Of a DNA stretch of 64,000 bases, positions 25,264 through 34,525 are shown piece after piece; position 1 is the stretch's first letter; every line of letters begins with the position of its first letter. This DNA is from Mesorhizobium sp. DCY119 (lineage in GTDB: Bacteria > Pseudomonadota > Alphaproteobacteria > Rhizobiales > Rhizobiaceae): the NCBI RefSeq assembly GCF_003590645.1, contig NZ_CP031834.1, positions 434,001 to 498,000 on the forward strand. The letters are read 5' to 3'. Below the pieces are notes generated by a model, which saw only the letters and a program-made list of their open reading frames with translations, ran no database searches and was not told where the DNA came from. Position numbers and translations under genes: made by a program.

Positions 25264-26264
25264 CCGAAAGCGTCACCGTCGTTGACATGCACACCGGTGG
25301 CGAGCCGCTTCGGATCGTCACCGGAGGCTATCCCAAGATTCCCGCCGGCACGATCCTTGAGAAGCGGGCCTATGTGCGGGACAATCTCGATCATCTGCGC
25401 AAACTGCTGATGTTCGAGCCGCGCGGCCATTACGACATGTATGGCGCGCTGCTGGTCGAACCCGACCTGCCGGGAGCCGATCTCGCCGTGCTGTTCATGC
25501 ACAATGAGGGCTATTCGACCATGTGCGGCCACGCCATCATCGCGCTCGGCCGCCATGCGATCGATCAGGGCATCGTTGCGGCGCAGGAACCGGTAACCAC
25601 GGTCAACATCGAATGCCCCTGCGGCATGGTCGTCGCCTCGGTTGAGTTGAAGGACGGCAAGTCGGGTGCCGTCTCATTCGAAAGCGTGCCGGCATTTCTG
25701 TTTGCGCGCGACCAGAGCCTTGACTTGCCGGGCCATGGCAGCATCGCCTTCGACATTGCCTATGGCGGCGCTTTTTACGCGCTGGCCGACTGCCGCCAGT
25801 TCGGGCTGGAATTTGGCAAAAACCGCGCCCGCGACTTCGTCGATGCCGCAACCGCGCTGACCGAAACGCTGAAGCGGGATTTCCCGCTGTCGCATCCCGA
25901 CCATGACGATCTCGCTTTTCTCTACGGCACGATCCTGACCGATGGCGGCGACGGCACCAACGGCCAAGCGACCAAAAACATCTGTGTCTTCGCCGAGGCC
26001 GAGGTCGACCGCTCGCCGACCGGATCCGGCGTCACCGCGAGGCTGGCGGCCATGCATGCAAAGGGGGCGCTGGCAGTCGGCGAGACGCGCCTGTTCGAAA
26101 GCATCGTCGGCTCGCAATTCAAGGGCTCAGTGGCACGGACGACGACGGCTGGAGCGCATGACGCCATCATCGCGCGTGTCGGCGGCAGGGCCTTCTACTC
26201 CGGTAAAGCCGAGTTCTTCCGCGAGGAGGATGACGAATTGGGTCGTGGGTTTCTGGTGAGGTAA
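25260..26264 (+). CDS. Trans-3-hydroxy-L-proline dehydratase (proline racemase family)
   Basis: A 334-residue member of the proline racemase family. The first catalytic residue is Cys89 in STMCGHA; the position of the second cysteine is Thr254 in DRSPTGSG. This Cys/Thr pair is the signature of trans-3-hydroxy-L-proline dehydratase, which makes delta-1-pyrroline-2-carboxylate, whereas racemases and 4-hydroxyproline epimerases keep two cysteines. Overlaps the upstream gene by four bases. The partner pyrroline-2-carboxylate reductase is not in the window. Confident on family, good on activity. Confidence 0.88.
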   Translation: MTESVTVVDMHTGGEPLRIVTGGYPKIPAGTILEKRAYVRDNLDHLRKLLMFEPRGHYDMYGALLVEPDLPGADLAVLFMHNEGYSTMCGHAIIALGRHAIDQGIVAAQEPVTTVNIECPCGMVVASVELKDGKSGAVSFESVPAFLFARDQSLDLPGHGSIAFDIAYGGAFYALADCRQFGLEFGKNRARDFVDAATALTETLKRDFPLSHPDHDDLAFLYGTILTDGGDGTNGQATKNICVFAEAEVDRSPTGSGVTARLAAMHAKGALAVGETRLFESIVGSQFKGSVARTTTAGAHDAIIARVGGRAFYSGKAEFFREEDDELGRGFLVR

Positions 26265-26595
26265 TTGCCTGACGCAGGTTTCGGGCCACAACCTTTACGC
26301 CGTAAGGACGGCAGGCCTGTCGCGTGAAATTCGACCCCCACTCCGTCTCGGCTTCGCCGAGCCACCTCTCCCCCGATCGACGGGGGAGAGGAAACGCCGT
26401 TCGTAAGCTTGGCTCCCTTCCTCTCCCCTTTTGAGGGGGAGAGGTGCCGAGCGAAGCTCGGCGGAGTGGGGTCTGCCCTGCCATATGCGGTTCCCCTAGT
26501 AAGGGCGGAGAGAGAAGGAGGCTGGCCGCAACGCTGGCGATCTCCCTCTCCCCGTTCTTCACGGGGAGAGGGTAAGGGTGAGGGGCAATTTGATG
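26265..26595. repeat. Intergenic region with modular palindromic element R1
   Basis: The gap holds no gene. Its core, 26335-26471, is bounded by CCCCCACTCCGTCTCGG and GCTCGGCGGAGTGGGG and contains two CCTCTCCCC/GGGGAGAGG hairpins. It is the reverse orientation of the element at 42956-43094; identity extends outside to GTGAAATTCGA. A third CTCTCCCC/GGGGAGAGG hairpin follows at about 26542-26571, close to the end of the CysZ-like gene. Confidence 0.85.
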
Positions 26596-27306
26596 CTAAG
26601 CCTCTACACGTTCCCGCACTGAGACCATCTTGTGCAGATGCACCATCATGGCGGCGGCAAAGAGCGGCGTCAGCAGGTTGAGCAGGGGCACGGCCAGGAA
26701 CGCCGCTATCACCAGGCCGGCCATGAACACCGTGCCGGCATATTTGCGCCGCAGCGCCTTGGCCTCGGCTTCCGGCCGGAAGCGCATGGCGGCGAATTCG
26801 AAGAATTCCCGACCGAGCAGATAGCCATTTACGACGAAGAAGGCGCCGATATTGACCCCCGGCACCAGCAGCAAAAGCAGGGCGAACAGATTGCCCAGGA
26901 CGACGATACCGAAGAACTTCAGCGACAGGATCAGCGCCCGAACGGCAGGCACCGCGCGGCCGGGTTTGTCCTGCGGATAATCGTTTCTTTCGACCACCTC
27001 GGCGACATCATCCAGAAACAGGCCGGCTACCACGGCCGTCACCGGAGCGATCAGCAGGGCCAACCCCAGCGCCAGCCCGATGCCGGCGAGGATCGCGGCG
27101 ATCAGGCTGAGCCAGCCGGCCCAGGATGGAAATCCCGGCAGCAGCGCATCGATCCATGGCAGGGCCAGCGCATCGAAGGCCTGATGCAGGCCGAACCACA
27201 ATGCGGCCAGCGCCAGCAGCGTGATGCCGATAGTCTTGAAAAACACCGTGCGGAATTCAGCGGTGAAGAGTTTGCCGGCAGCGGCGCGGGCGGCGTCGAG
27301 GATCAT
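26596..27306 (-). CDS. EI24/CysZ-like membrane protein
   Basis: A 236-residue protein with about four to five membrane helices, including TIGITLLALAALWFGLHQ and IAAILAGIGLALGLALLIAP, and the conserved NGYLLGREFFEFAAMRF near the C-terminus that marks the EI24/CysZ family. CysZ is linked to sulfate uptake in E. coli, but no sulfate genes are nearby. ATG at 27306 follows AAAGGA at ten bases; the frame upstream to 27459 has no membrane-protein character and lies in palindromic sequence. Role in sulfate transport unproven. Confidence 0.82.
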   Translation of the reverse strand: MILDAARAAAGKLFTAEFRTVFFKTIGITLLALAALWFGLHQAFDALALPWIDALLPGFPSWAGWLSLIAAILAGIGLALGLALLIAPVTAVVAGLFLDDVAEVVERNDYPQDKPGRAVPAVRALILSLKFFGIVVLGNLFALLLLLVPGVNIGAFFVVNGYLLGREFFEFAAMRFRPEAEAKALRRKYAGTVFMAGLVIAAFLAVPLLNLLTPLFAAAMMVHLHKMVSVRERVEA

Positions 27307-27429
27307 CGGCAACAGTTCCTTTCGCGTCCAGAGGGCGCTTGCAACCGCCGAGAGATAGGCAGGCTTTCTGCCGACCGCAAGAATGCGCAGCCGGCAGGCT
27401 TTGCAAAACCGCCCCGCATTTCCGGTCGA

Positions 27430-27474
27430 CCATGATCTTTTGTGAAAATCCGGTTCCACTTTTCAAGATCATGG
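27430..27474. repeat. Rhizobial palindrome between CysZ-like and adenosine kinase genes
   Basis: Outer arms CCATGATCTT (27430-27439) and AAGATCATGG (27465-27474) enclose an imperfect inner GTGAAAA/TTTTCA hairpin around CCGGTTCC. A common rhizobial intergenic type, also represented by the GATCATGCTT palindrome near 38500. Confidence 0.7.
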
Positions 27475-27542
27475 TCTAGACCCACGCGCGGCCGGTGTGC
27501 CAAAGGAATTCATCTTTCCTGCGCGGTTCTGCGGAGATTTTC

Positions 27543-28535
27543 ATGAGCCAGTATGACGTGCTTTGCATCGGCAATGCCATTGTTGACATCATTGCCCAAT
27601 GCGACGACGCCTTTCTCACGGAAAACCGCATCATCAAGGGGGCGATGAACCTGATCGACGCCGAGCGCGCCGAGCTGCTCTACAGCCGCATGGGCCCGGC
27701 GATCGAGGCTTCGGGCGGCAGCGCCGGCAACACGGCGGCGGGCGTGGCAAGCTTCGGCGGGCGCTCGGCCTATTTCGGCAAGGTATCCCGGGACCATCTC
27801 GGCCAGATCTTCACCCACGACATCCACGCCCAGGGCGTCGCCTTCGACACCAGCCCGTTGACCGGCACACCGCCGACGGCGCGCTCGATGATCTTCGTCA
27901 CGCCCGATGGCGAACGCTCGATGAACACCTATCTCGGCGCCTGCGTCGAACTCGGCCCGGACGATGTCGAGGCCGACAAGGCGAGCGGTGCAAAGGTCAC
28001 CTATTTCGAGGGCTATCTGTGGGACCCGCCGCTGGCCAAGGAAGCGATCCGCCTCACCGCCGGCCACGCGCACGCCGCCGGCCGCGAAGTGTCGATGACG
28101 CTGTCCGACCCGTTCTGCGTCGACCGCTACCGCGACGAATTCCTCGACCTGATGCGGACCGGCACGGTCGACATCGTGTTTGCCAATGAGAGCGAGGCGA
28201 AATCGCTCTACCAGACCGAATCCTTCGAGCAGGCGCTGGAGCTGATCCGCAAGGATTGCAAGATCGCAGCCGTCACCCGCTCCGAGCTCGGCTCGGTGAT
28301 CGTGCGCGGCGATGAAACCGTCACCGTCGATGCGATCGAGATCGAGAAACTCGTCGACACGACCGGCGCCGGCGATCTCTACGCCGCCGGCTTCCTGTTC
28401 GGCTACACATCAGGCCGAAGCCTCGCCGATTGCGGCAAGCTCGGCTCGCTGGCGGCCGGGCTGGTCATCCAGCAGATCGGCCCGCGCCCACGCAAGAATC
28501 TGCGCGAAGCAGCCGAGCAGGTCGGGCTGATCTAA
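27543..28535 (+). CDS. Adenosine kinase (PfkB family)
   Basis: A 330-residue ribokinase-family sugar kinase. GGSAGNTAAGVASFGG is the N-terminal PfkB signature and DTTGAGD (272-278) the C-terminal one, with catalytic base Asp278. Overall pattern (MSQYDVLCIGNAIVDII) matches rhizobial adenosine kinases, which phosphorylate adenosine to AMP with ATP. ATG 27543 is six bases after GGAG. Other nucleoside or sugar substrates cannot be excluded. Stand-alone, followed by a MITE-like element. Confidence 0.88.
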   Translation: MSQYDVLCIGNAIVDIIAQCDDAFLTENRIIKGAMNLIDAERAELLYSRMGPAIEASGGSAGNTAAGVASFGGRSAYFGKVSRDHLGQIFTHDIHAQGVAFDTSPLTGTPPTARSMIFVTPDGERSMNTYLGACVELGPDDVEADKASGAKVTYFEGYLWDPPLAKEAIRLTAGHAHAAGREVSMTLSDPFCVDRYRDEFLDLMRTGTVDIVFANESEAKSLYQTESFEQALELIRKDCKIAAVTRSELGSVIVRGDETVTVDAIEIEKLVDTTGAGDLYAAGFLFGYTSGRSLADCGKLGSLAAGLVIQQIGPRPRKNLREAAEQVGLI

Positions 28536-28559
28536 CGCCAGCCCGTTCCGGCCGTTCTC

Positions 28560-28798
28560 AGAGACCGTTTCGAAACTCGCTTTGGCGAGTCATGTGGTGG
28601 TGGTTTCGAGAACCGTAGCGCAGCGGACATTCGGGTCCGTGAGCAACGCATGACCCCGAAATCGGAATCGATTTCGGGGTCATGCGCCAAGCAAAGTTCT
28701 AGAGCGTCCTTTGCGCGTCCAACCGGACGCGCGGCGCTCTAGTAAGCGCAGAAAACGCCATCAGATGGCCGCCAAAGCGAGTTTCCAAAACGGTCTCT
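28560..28798. repeat. MITE-like element with terminal inverted repeats
   Basis: The left end 28560-28587 and the right end 28770-28798 are inverted copies of each other, starting AGAGACCGTTT and ending CTCGCTTTGGCG, with a single substitution and one gap over 28 positions. Inside are a perfect palindrome CATGACCCCGAAATC/GATTTCGGGGTCATG (about 28648-28683) and an AGAGCG/CGCTCT hairpin. The element contains no coding sequence. Its right end reaches the stop codon of the next gene. The arrangement resembles a non-autonomous transposon, but target duplications are not evident. Confidence 0.7.
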
Positions 28799-30096
28799 CA
28801 GGCTCCCGTCACGCGCCAGATGGCATCACCGGCATCGTCGGCCACCAGAAGCGAACCATCCGGCCCGATGGCGACGCCCACGGGACGGCCGTAGGAAACC
28901 TTTTCGTCCGGGGCGAGGAAGCCGGTCAGTATGTCCCGCGCCGGGCCGGACGGCTTTCCCCCCTCGAACGGCACGAAGACGACGCGGTAGCCTGAGAGTT
29001 TGCTGCGATTCCACGAGCCGTGCTGGCCGATTGCCATGCCGTCCGGGAATCCCGGCAGCGTGCCCGCCGGCATCCAGCACAGGCCGAGCGATGCCGTATG
29101 ACCGCCGAGCGCGAAATCCGGCTGGATGGCGCGGGCAACCAAAGCTGCGTCCTGCGGCACGCGGTCGTCCACCGTCTGGCCCCAGTAGCAGTAAGGCCAG
29201 CCGTAAAAGCCACCATCCTGCACCGAGGTGAGATAGTCGGGCGGCGTCTCGTCGCCGAGGCCGTCACGCTCGTTGACGACCGTCCAGAGCACGTTCGTCT
29301 GCGGCTCCCAGGCGAGCCCGACCGGATTGCGCAGGCCCGCGCCGAAGATGCGGCCCTGACCGGAGGCGATGTCATATTCGTAGATCGCCGCGCGGCCTTC
29401 CTCGGCCTCCATGCCCTCATCGCCGATATTGCTCTGCGATCCGACGCCGACATAGAGCTTGGTGCCGTCGCGGCTGGAAAGGATGCTGCGCGTCCAATGG
29501 CCACCCGGCTTGAAGTCGAATATTTTTTGGCCGGTAGCCGAAATCTGTGTCTCGCCGGTTTTATAGGGAAAGGCCAAGAGGCCGTCGGTGTTGCCGACGT
29601 AGAAAGTGTCGCCGACCAGCGCCATGCCGAAGGGCTGATTGAGCCCAGCGAGAAAGATTTCCCGCGTTTCGGCCACACCGTCGCCATCCGCGTCGCGCAG
29701 CAGCGTGATGCGGTTCGCGCTGACGCCGACGGCGGCGGCCCGCTTCATGGTGCTGTACATCGCATAGTCGAACGCCGAGCGTATGCCGCCGGGCGTGCTC
29801 AGTGCCTCGGCGATCAGCACGTCGCCATTCGGCAGAACCTCGATCCAGCGGGGATGCTGCAATCCGCGCGCGAAGGCGTTGACCTTGAGGCCGGGCGCGG
29901 CAACCGGCGTCCGCCCCTCATGCCAGCCCCGTGCCGTCGGCATCTTCAGCGTCGGAATGCCCTGTGGCCTGGCTGGCGGAATCGCCGGTGTGTCCCCGAC
30001 CGCCTGCGGCAAGGCCTGGTCACCCCGATGACGCAACAGGATCACGCCTGCGCCAACCATTGCAACCAGCCGCGCAAAGATGTCCGAAAAGGCCAT
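28798..30096 (-). CDS. Sorbosone dehydrogenase family protein (PQQ-type beta-propeller)
   Basis: A 432-residue protein with a hydrophobic N-terminus (FARLVAMVGAGVILLRHR), probably a membrane anchor or uncleaved signal, and a beta-propeller with repeated strands such as LPNGDVLIAEA, FYVGNTDGLLAFPY, LYVGVGSQSNIG and DGSLLVADDAGDAIWR. The motif GLRNPVGLAWEP is typical of the soluble glucose/sorbosone dehydrogenase family. These are periplasmic PQQ-dependent sugar oxidases or uncharacterised homologues. The gene converges with nothing; the MITE-like element reaches its stop. Confidence 0.85.
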   Translation of the reverse strand: MAFSDIFARLVAMVGAGVILLRHRGDQALPQAVGDTPAIPPARPQGIPTLKMPTARGWHEGRTPVAAPGLKVNAFARGLQHPRWIEVLPNGDVLIAEALSTPGGIRSAFDYAMYSTMKRAAAVGVSANRITLLRDADGDGVAETREIFLAGLNQPFGMALVGDTFYVGNTDGLLAFPYKTGETQISATGQKIFDFKPGGHWTRSILSSRDGTKLYVGVGSQSNIGDEGMEAEEGRAAIYEYDIASGQGRIFGAGLRNPVGLAWEPQTNVLWTVVNERDGLGDETPPDYLTSVQDGGFYGWPYCYWGQTVDDRVPQDAALVARAIQPDFALGGHTASLGLCWMPAGTLPGFPDGMAIGQHGSWNRSKLSGYRVVFVPFEGGKPSGPARDILTGFLAPDEKVSYGRPVGVAIGPDGSLLVADDAGDAIWRVTGA

Positions 30097-30209
30097 TGAT
30101 ATTCCCGCTCATGAATGATGGCGGCAGGATTACACAAGTCGAACGCGGGTTGAAACCCGGCACCGCAAAACTGGCTGCGCAGAGCCCTGCAGTTCTGTCG
30201 CCAGGATTG

Positions 30210-31094
30210 TCAGATGGTCTCGAAAAAGCGAAGCGCCTCCGCGCTTTCGCCGGGTATGGCCGAGGAGTGATCGCCTTCGACGATGGCACGGCGCACATCC
30301 AGGCCGGCCGCACGCGCCCGCGATACCGTCAGGCGGACGGTGTGATCGCTGTTCATCTCCTTGCTGCCATGGAGCATCAGCACCGGGCATTTGAAGCTGC
30401 CGGCAAAACAGACCGGCGAGCGCATGTCGAACTCCTGCGGATCGTCGGCATCGAAGCGGATGTCCTCGGGAAAATGGCGGAAGAAAGCCCGCGCGTCCGG
30501 GTTGCCCGCATAAGCGGCGGCTGCACGGAAGGGATGCCTGCTCATGGCCGCAAGCAAGGTCAGCGTTCCGCCGACGCTATGCCCCGCAATGTAAAGGCGG
30601 GCCGGATCGACCCCCGGATAGGCCCGCAGGACGTCGGCTGCGGCAAGAACGTCGGCCGTCTCGTCATAAAAGCCCGAAAAGCTCCCCGGCAAGCCGTTCT
30701 CGCCGCGCATGGCGGGGATCATCGCCACATAGCCCGCTTTCACGAAGGGATGCGCAAGATCGTCCCAATGGCCCGGCCACAATGCGTTGCCGCCATGCAA
30801 CACGAGCACGCCCGGCCGAGGCCTCGACGCATCGGCGTTCTCCGATACCCACGCGGCAAGCTTGAGCGGGCCGGACCTGTAGTCCAGCCGGCGGGCGCCA
30901 TGCGGCGGCGAAAGCGGCTGCGGCGGATCGGGCGAAGGGCCGGTCTGGGTCAGATGCGTGCGAAACCGCTCGCGCGCCACCGCATAGTCCTCGCGAACGA
31001 GCTTCGGCTCACCTTGGGCCCTGGCGGCGGTTGCAGGAAGAAGCAACCCGGCAGCGGCTGCATGGGAGAGAAAAGCCCGGCGGTCCATCTTCAT
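30210..31094 (-). CDS. Exported alpha/beta hydrolase (dienelactone hydrolase-like)
   Basis: A 294-residue alpha/beta hydrolase. The N-terminus MKMDRRAFLSHAAAAGLLLP followed by ATAARA is Tat-like (twin Arg, hydrophobic core, AxA), so export folded to the periplasm is likely. The triad is Ser173 in GHSVGG (171-176), Asp251 in NSDHT and His277 in GDHSS. LVLHGGNALWPGHW gives the oxyanion region. Substrate unknown: ester or peptide. It lies between the propeller protein and the cysteine hydrolase, with 113 and 250 bases of gap, in which I see no gene. Confidence 0.85.
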   Translation of the reverse strand: MKMDRRAFLSHAAAAGLLLPATAARAQGEPKLVREDYAVARERFRTHLTQTGPSPDPPQPLSPPHGARRLDYRSGPLKLAAWVSENADASRPRPGVLVLHGGNALWPGHWDDLAHPFVKAGYVAMIPAMRGENGLPGSFSGFYDETADVLAAADVLRAYPGVDPARLYIAGHSVGGTLTLLAAMSRHPFRAAAAYAGNPDARAFFRHFPEDIRFDADDPQEFDMRSPVCFAGSFKCPVLMLHGSKEMNSDHTVRLTVSRARAAGLDVRRAIVEGDHSSAIPGESAEALRFFETI

Positions 31095-31344
31095 GAGGAG
31101 CGCGTCCTGTTTCGATCAGCAAAGCCATCGCCGATTATTAAGCCGGTTTCACGGCCCTCCCCAATTTTTGAGCGCTGCGTGACGGAAATCAACTGCCTGC
31201 ACCGCCAGTTGCGGCGGCTACGGCGTTCACATTGTCGCTACTTCGGATTGAAGAAGCGCCGGACAAAGGATGGCGTCCGCCGCAAGGCAGACGCCGGAGA
31301 GCCTACGCGCCGGGTGGTTTAGAGGGAACATCCCCTCGCCGGCT

Positions 31345-32022
31345 TCAAAGGCCGGCGTAAAGCTCCGCCGCATTCTCGTAGGTGAAGCGCAGCGGCACCG
31401 CGCCCTCGACCATCCACGCCTGAACCGTCTCACCTGCCATCAGCCGGGAGGCGCTGCCGGTATCGGCAACCGCACCGCCATAGAGCCGGTTGGCAAGGTT
31501 GAGAATGCCGGTCTGGTGCATGGCGACGCTGCCGCTGCCGCAGGCATCCTTGACCAGCACGACACGCAGGCCGGTTGCCACCGCATGCTTGACGGTGGCG
31601 TCGATGCAGGCTTCCGTCCAGACGCCGGCGACAAAAACCCATTCGACGCCGCGCTCGCGCAGCAGTGCCGCCAGCCGGCCATCGCCAAAAGCGCTCGCCT
31701 CGGATTTTATCAGCAGCGGCTCGTCGCCCAGCGGCGCAACCTCGGGGCAGATTGCGGTGAGCGGATCATCCTTGTCGCTGAAATAGGAACGGCCGTCGGC
31801 AAGAACCGGATGAAACGGCCTCCTCGCCGCCGCATCGACGACATAGGCGAAATGCAGCACCGGCACGCCGGCGGCGCGTGCGGCCTCCTGCAACCGCACC
31901 ACATTGGCCAGCACCCGGTCGTAATCCATGGCGAGCAGGCGCGGATCGCCGCGATGCTCCTCCTGCAGGTCGATGCAGAGAAGTGCCGCCTTTATTGGGT
32001 CGAGGGACAAGGAGGCTTTCAT
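31345..32022 (-). CDS. Isochorismatase family cysteine hydrolase
   Basis: A 225-residue cysteine hydrolase with the family triad Asp18 (CIDLQ), Lys106 (LIKSEASAFG) and Cys139 (VWTEACIDAT). The cis-peptide motif VWTEAC distinguishes the nicotinamidase/amidase-like members from true isochorismatases that lack the Cys. Start at ATG 32022 with GGAGA ten bases upstream; a longer frame from 32046 is less likely. Likely hydrolyses a small amide or carbamoyl compound, but the substrate is unknown. No operon partner is evident. Confidence 0.85.
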   Translation of the reverse strand: MKASLSLDPIKAALLCIDLQEEHRGDPRLLAMDYDRVLANVVRLQEAARAAGVPVLHFAYVVDAAARRPFHPVLADGRSYFSDKDDPLTAICPEVAPLGDEPLLIKSEASAFGDGRLAALLRERGVEWVFVAGVWTEACIDATVKHAVATGLRVVLVKDACGSGSVAMHQTGILNLANRLYGGAVADTGSASRLMAGETVQAWMVEGAVPLRFTYENAAELYAGL

Positions 32023-32121
32023 GCAGGCAATTCTCCGCAGCAACATCTGCTGCGGATTAACAGCCTGCCCCGGTTCGCCGCGCTATCCGTGGAGCGACGC
32101 GGTCGAGCGGTTTTCGGCCTC

Positions 32122-34410
32122 TCACGCCCCCGCGCTATACGCCGCGATTGCCGCCATGTTGACGATGTCTGAATCCTTGGCGTTGAGCTGCACGATCTGC
32201 ACCGGCTTGTTCAACCCGACCAGCAGCGGGCCGATGACGGTGGAGCCGCCGAGTTCCTGTAGCATCTTGGTCGAGATCGAGGCCGAGTGGAACGCCGGCA
32301 TGACCAGAACGTTGGCAGCACCCGACAGGCGGCAGAACGGATATTGCTGCTGCATCAGCCGGTGGTTCAGCGCGACGTCGGCGGCCATTTCGCCGTCATA
32401 TTCGAAATCGACGCGGCGCTTGTCGAGGATTTTTACTGCCTCCTGCACCCGCTCCGAGCGCTCACCCTGCGGGTGGCCGAAGGTGGAATAGGCAAGCATG
32501 GCGACGCGGGGCTCATAGCCCATGCGCCGCGCGAAGCCGGCAGCTTCCTCGGCGATATCGGCGATCTGCTCGGCATTGGGCATGTCGTGGACGGCAGTGT
32601 CGGCGACGATCACCGTGCGGCCACGGCACAGCGCGATCGACACGCCGATGACGCGGTGGCCCGGCTTGGCGTCGATGACGTGGCGGATATCGTCCAGCAC
32701 CGTCGAATAGTTGCGCGTGACGCCCGTCACCACCGCGTCCGCGTCGCCCAGCGCCACCATGGTCGCGGCGAAGTGATTGCGGTCGTTGTTGATCAGGCGC
32801 TGGCAGTCGCGGAACAGGAAGCCTTTGCGCTGCAGGCGTTCATAGAGATAGTCGGCATAGACGGCGTTGCGGCGCGACAGCCGCGCATTGATGATCTCGA
32901 TGCCCGGCTTGTCGAGATCGACGCCGGCATGGCGGGCGTTTTCCTTGATGACATCGTCGCGGCCGACAAGGATCGCCGTGCCGAGCTTCTGGTTGGCGTA
33001 GGACACCGCCGCGCGCATGACCTGCTCCTCCTCGCCCTCGGCGAAGACGACGCGCTTGGGCTGGCGGCGCACACGGTCGTAGATGCGCTGCAGCGTCGAG
33101 GCGATCGGGTCGCGGCGGGCCGAAAGCTCGTTGGCATATTTGCCGAGATCGAGGATCGGCCGGCGCGCGACGCCGCTTTCCATCGCAGCCTTGGCCACTG
33201 CCACCGGGATGGCCGAGATCAGGCGCGGGTCGAACGGCACCGGAATGATGTAGTTGGGACCGAATTTCGGCCGCATGCCCTGATAGGCGGCGGCGACATC
33301 GTCCGGCACGTCCTGCCGTGCCAGCGCGGCAAGCGCCTGCGCGGCGGCGACCTTCATCTCGTCATTGATGGTGGTTGCCCGCACATCGAGCGCACCGCGG
33401 AAGATATAGGGGAAGCCCAGCACATTGTTGACCTGGTTCGGATAGTCCGAGCGCCCGGTCGCCATGATCGCATCGGTGCGGATTTCCGCCACTTCCTCCG
33501 GCGTGATTTCCGGATCGGGATTGGCCATGGCGAAGATGATCGGGTTTTTCGCCATCGACTGGATCATCGGCGTGGTCAGCGCGCCCTTGGCCGACAGGCC
33601 GAAGACGATGTCGGCGCCGTCGAGCGCGTCGGCCAGCGTGCGCGCATCGGTCTTGGCGGCGTGGGCCGACTTCCACTGGTTCATGCCTTCGGTGCGGCCC
33701 TGATAGACCACGCCCTTGGTGTCGCACAGGATGACGTTTTCCGGCGTAAAGCCCATCGACTTGATCAATTCGATGCAGGCGATTCCGGCCGAGCCGGCGC
33801 CGTTGCAGACGAGCTTGGCCGTCTTCATGTCGCGGCCGGTGATCTCCAGCGCGTTGATGAGGCCGGCCGCGGCGATAATCGCGGTGCCGTGCTGGTCGTC
33901 GTGGAAGACCGGGATATCCATCAGCTCGCGCAGGCGCTGCTCGATGATGAAGCAGTCAGGCGCCTTGATGTCTTCCAGATTGATGCCGCCGAAGGACGGC
34001 CCGAGGAAGCGGACGCAGTTGATGAATTCGTCAACATTCTCGGTATCGACCTCGAGATCGATGGAATCGACATCGGCGAAGCGCTTGAACAGCACCGCCT
34101 TGCCTTCCATCACCGGCTTGGAGGCCAGCGCGCCGAGATTGCCGAGGCCGAGGATGGCCGTGCCGTTGGAGATGACGGCGACCATGTTGCCGCGCGTCGT
34201 GTAGTCGAAGGCGCGGCTCGGGTCTTCGGCGATGGCCAGAACCGGCACGGCGACGCCCGGCGAATAGGCGAGCGACAGGTCGCGCTGCGTCGCCATCGGC
34301 TTGGTCGGGTTGATCTCCAGCTTGCCGGGTCGGCCGGATGCGTGGAAATCGAGCGCCTCCTCGGCGCTGACGGAGGGGCCTGCGTTGTCGGATTTCTTGC
34401 CGGATGCCAT
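32122..34410 (-). CDS. maeB: NADP-dependent malic enzyme with phosphotransacetylase-like domain
   Basis: A 762-residue two-domain protein. The malic enzyme part (1-430) decarboxylates malate to pyruvate and has the metal-binding HDDQHGTAI (170-178) and dinucleotide loop NGAGSAG (203-209). The C-terminal half (about 440-762) resembles phosphotransacetylase ([35 protein letters not shown]) and is regulatory, not catalytic. Length equals that of rhizobial Dme and Tme (about 760-770). The ATG 34410 is chosen; 60 codons of open frame upstream overlap the mutS leader. Important in C4-dicarboxylate growth. NAD versus NADP preference cannot be read reliably. Confidence 0.93.
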   Translation of the reverse strand: MASGKKSDNAGPSVSAEEALDFHASGRPGKLEINPTKPMATQRDLSLAYSPGVAVPVLAIAEDPSRAFDYTTRGNMVAVISNGTAILGLGNLGALASKPVMEGKAVLFKRFADVDSIDLEVDTENVDEFINCVRFLGPSFGGINLEDIKAPDCFIIEQRLRELMDIPVFHDDQHGTAIIAAAGLINALEITGRDMKTAKLVCNGAGSAGIACIELIKSMGFTPENVILCDTKGVVYQGRTEGMNQWKSAHAAKTDARTLADALDGADIVFGLSAKGALTTPMIQSMAKNPIIFAMANPDPEITPEEVAEIRTDAIMATGRSDYPNQVNNVLGFPYIFRGALDVRATTINDEMKVAAAQALAALARQDVPDDVAAAYQGMRPKFGPNYIIPVPFDPRLISAIPVAVAKAAMESGVARRPILDLGKYANELSARRDPIASTLQRIYDRVRRQPKRVVFAEGEEEQVMRAAVSYANQKLGTAILVGRDDVIKENARHAGVDLDKPGIEIINARLSRRNAVYADYLYERLQRKGFLFRDCQRLINNDRNHFAATMVALGDADAVVTGVTRNYSTVLDDIRHVIDAKPGHRVIGVSIALCRGRTVIVADTAVHDMPNAEQIADIAEEAAGFARRMGYEPRVAMLAYSTFGHPQGERSERVQEAVKILDKRRVDFEYDGEMAADVALNHRLMQQQYPFCRLSGAANVLVMPAFHSASISTKMLQELGGSTVIGPLLVGLNKPVQIVQLNAKDSDIVNMAAIAAYSAGA

Positions 34411-34525
34411 GATTAAGCGCAGTCCCTTCCCTAACGTGCTTCTTTTTGTGGAGTGTTCGGGATTAAGGCTACACTTCCGCTCTGTAAACCGCCAAGCAGG
34501 ACAAAGCTCTTTTTTGGATGAGACA

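Noticed and set aside
32287-34416. Long antisense frame (about 700 codons) opposite maeB
   Set aside because: maeB is a clear two-domain malic enzyme; the antisense product is arginine- and histidine-rich and has no family resemblance.
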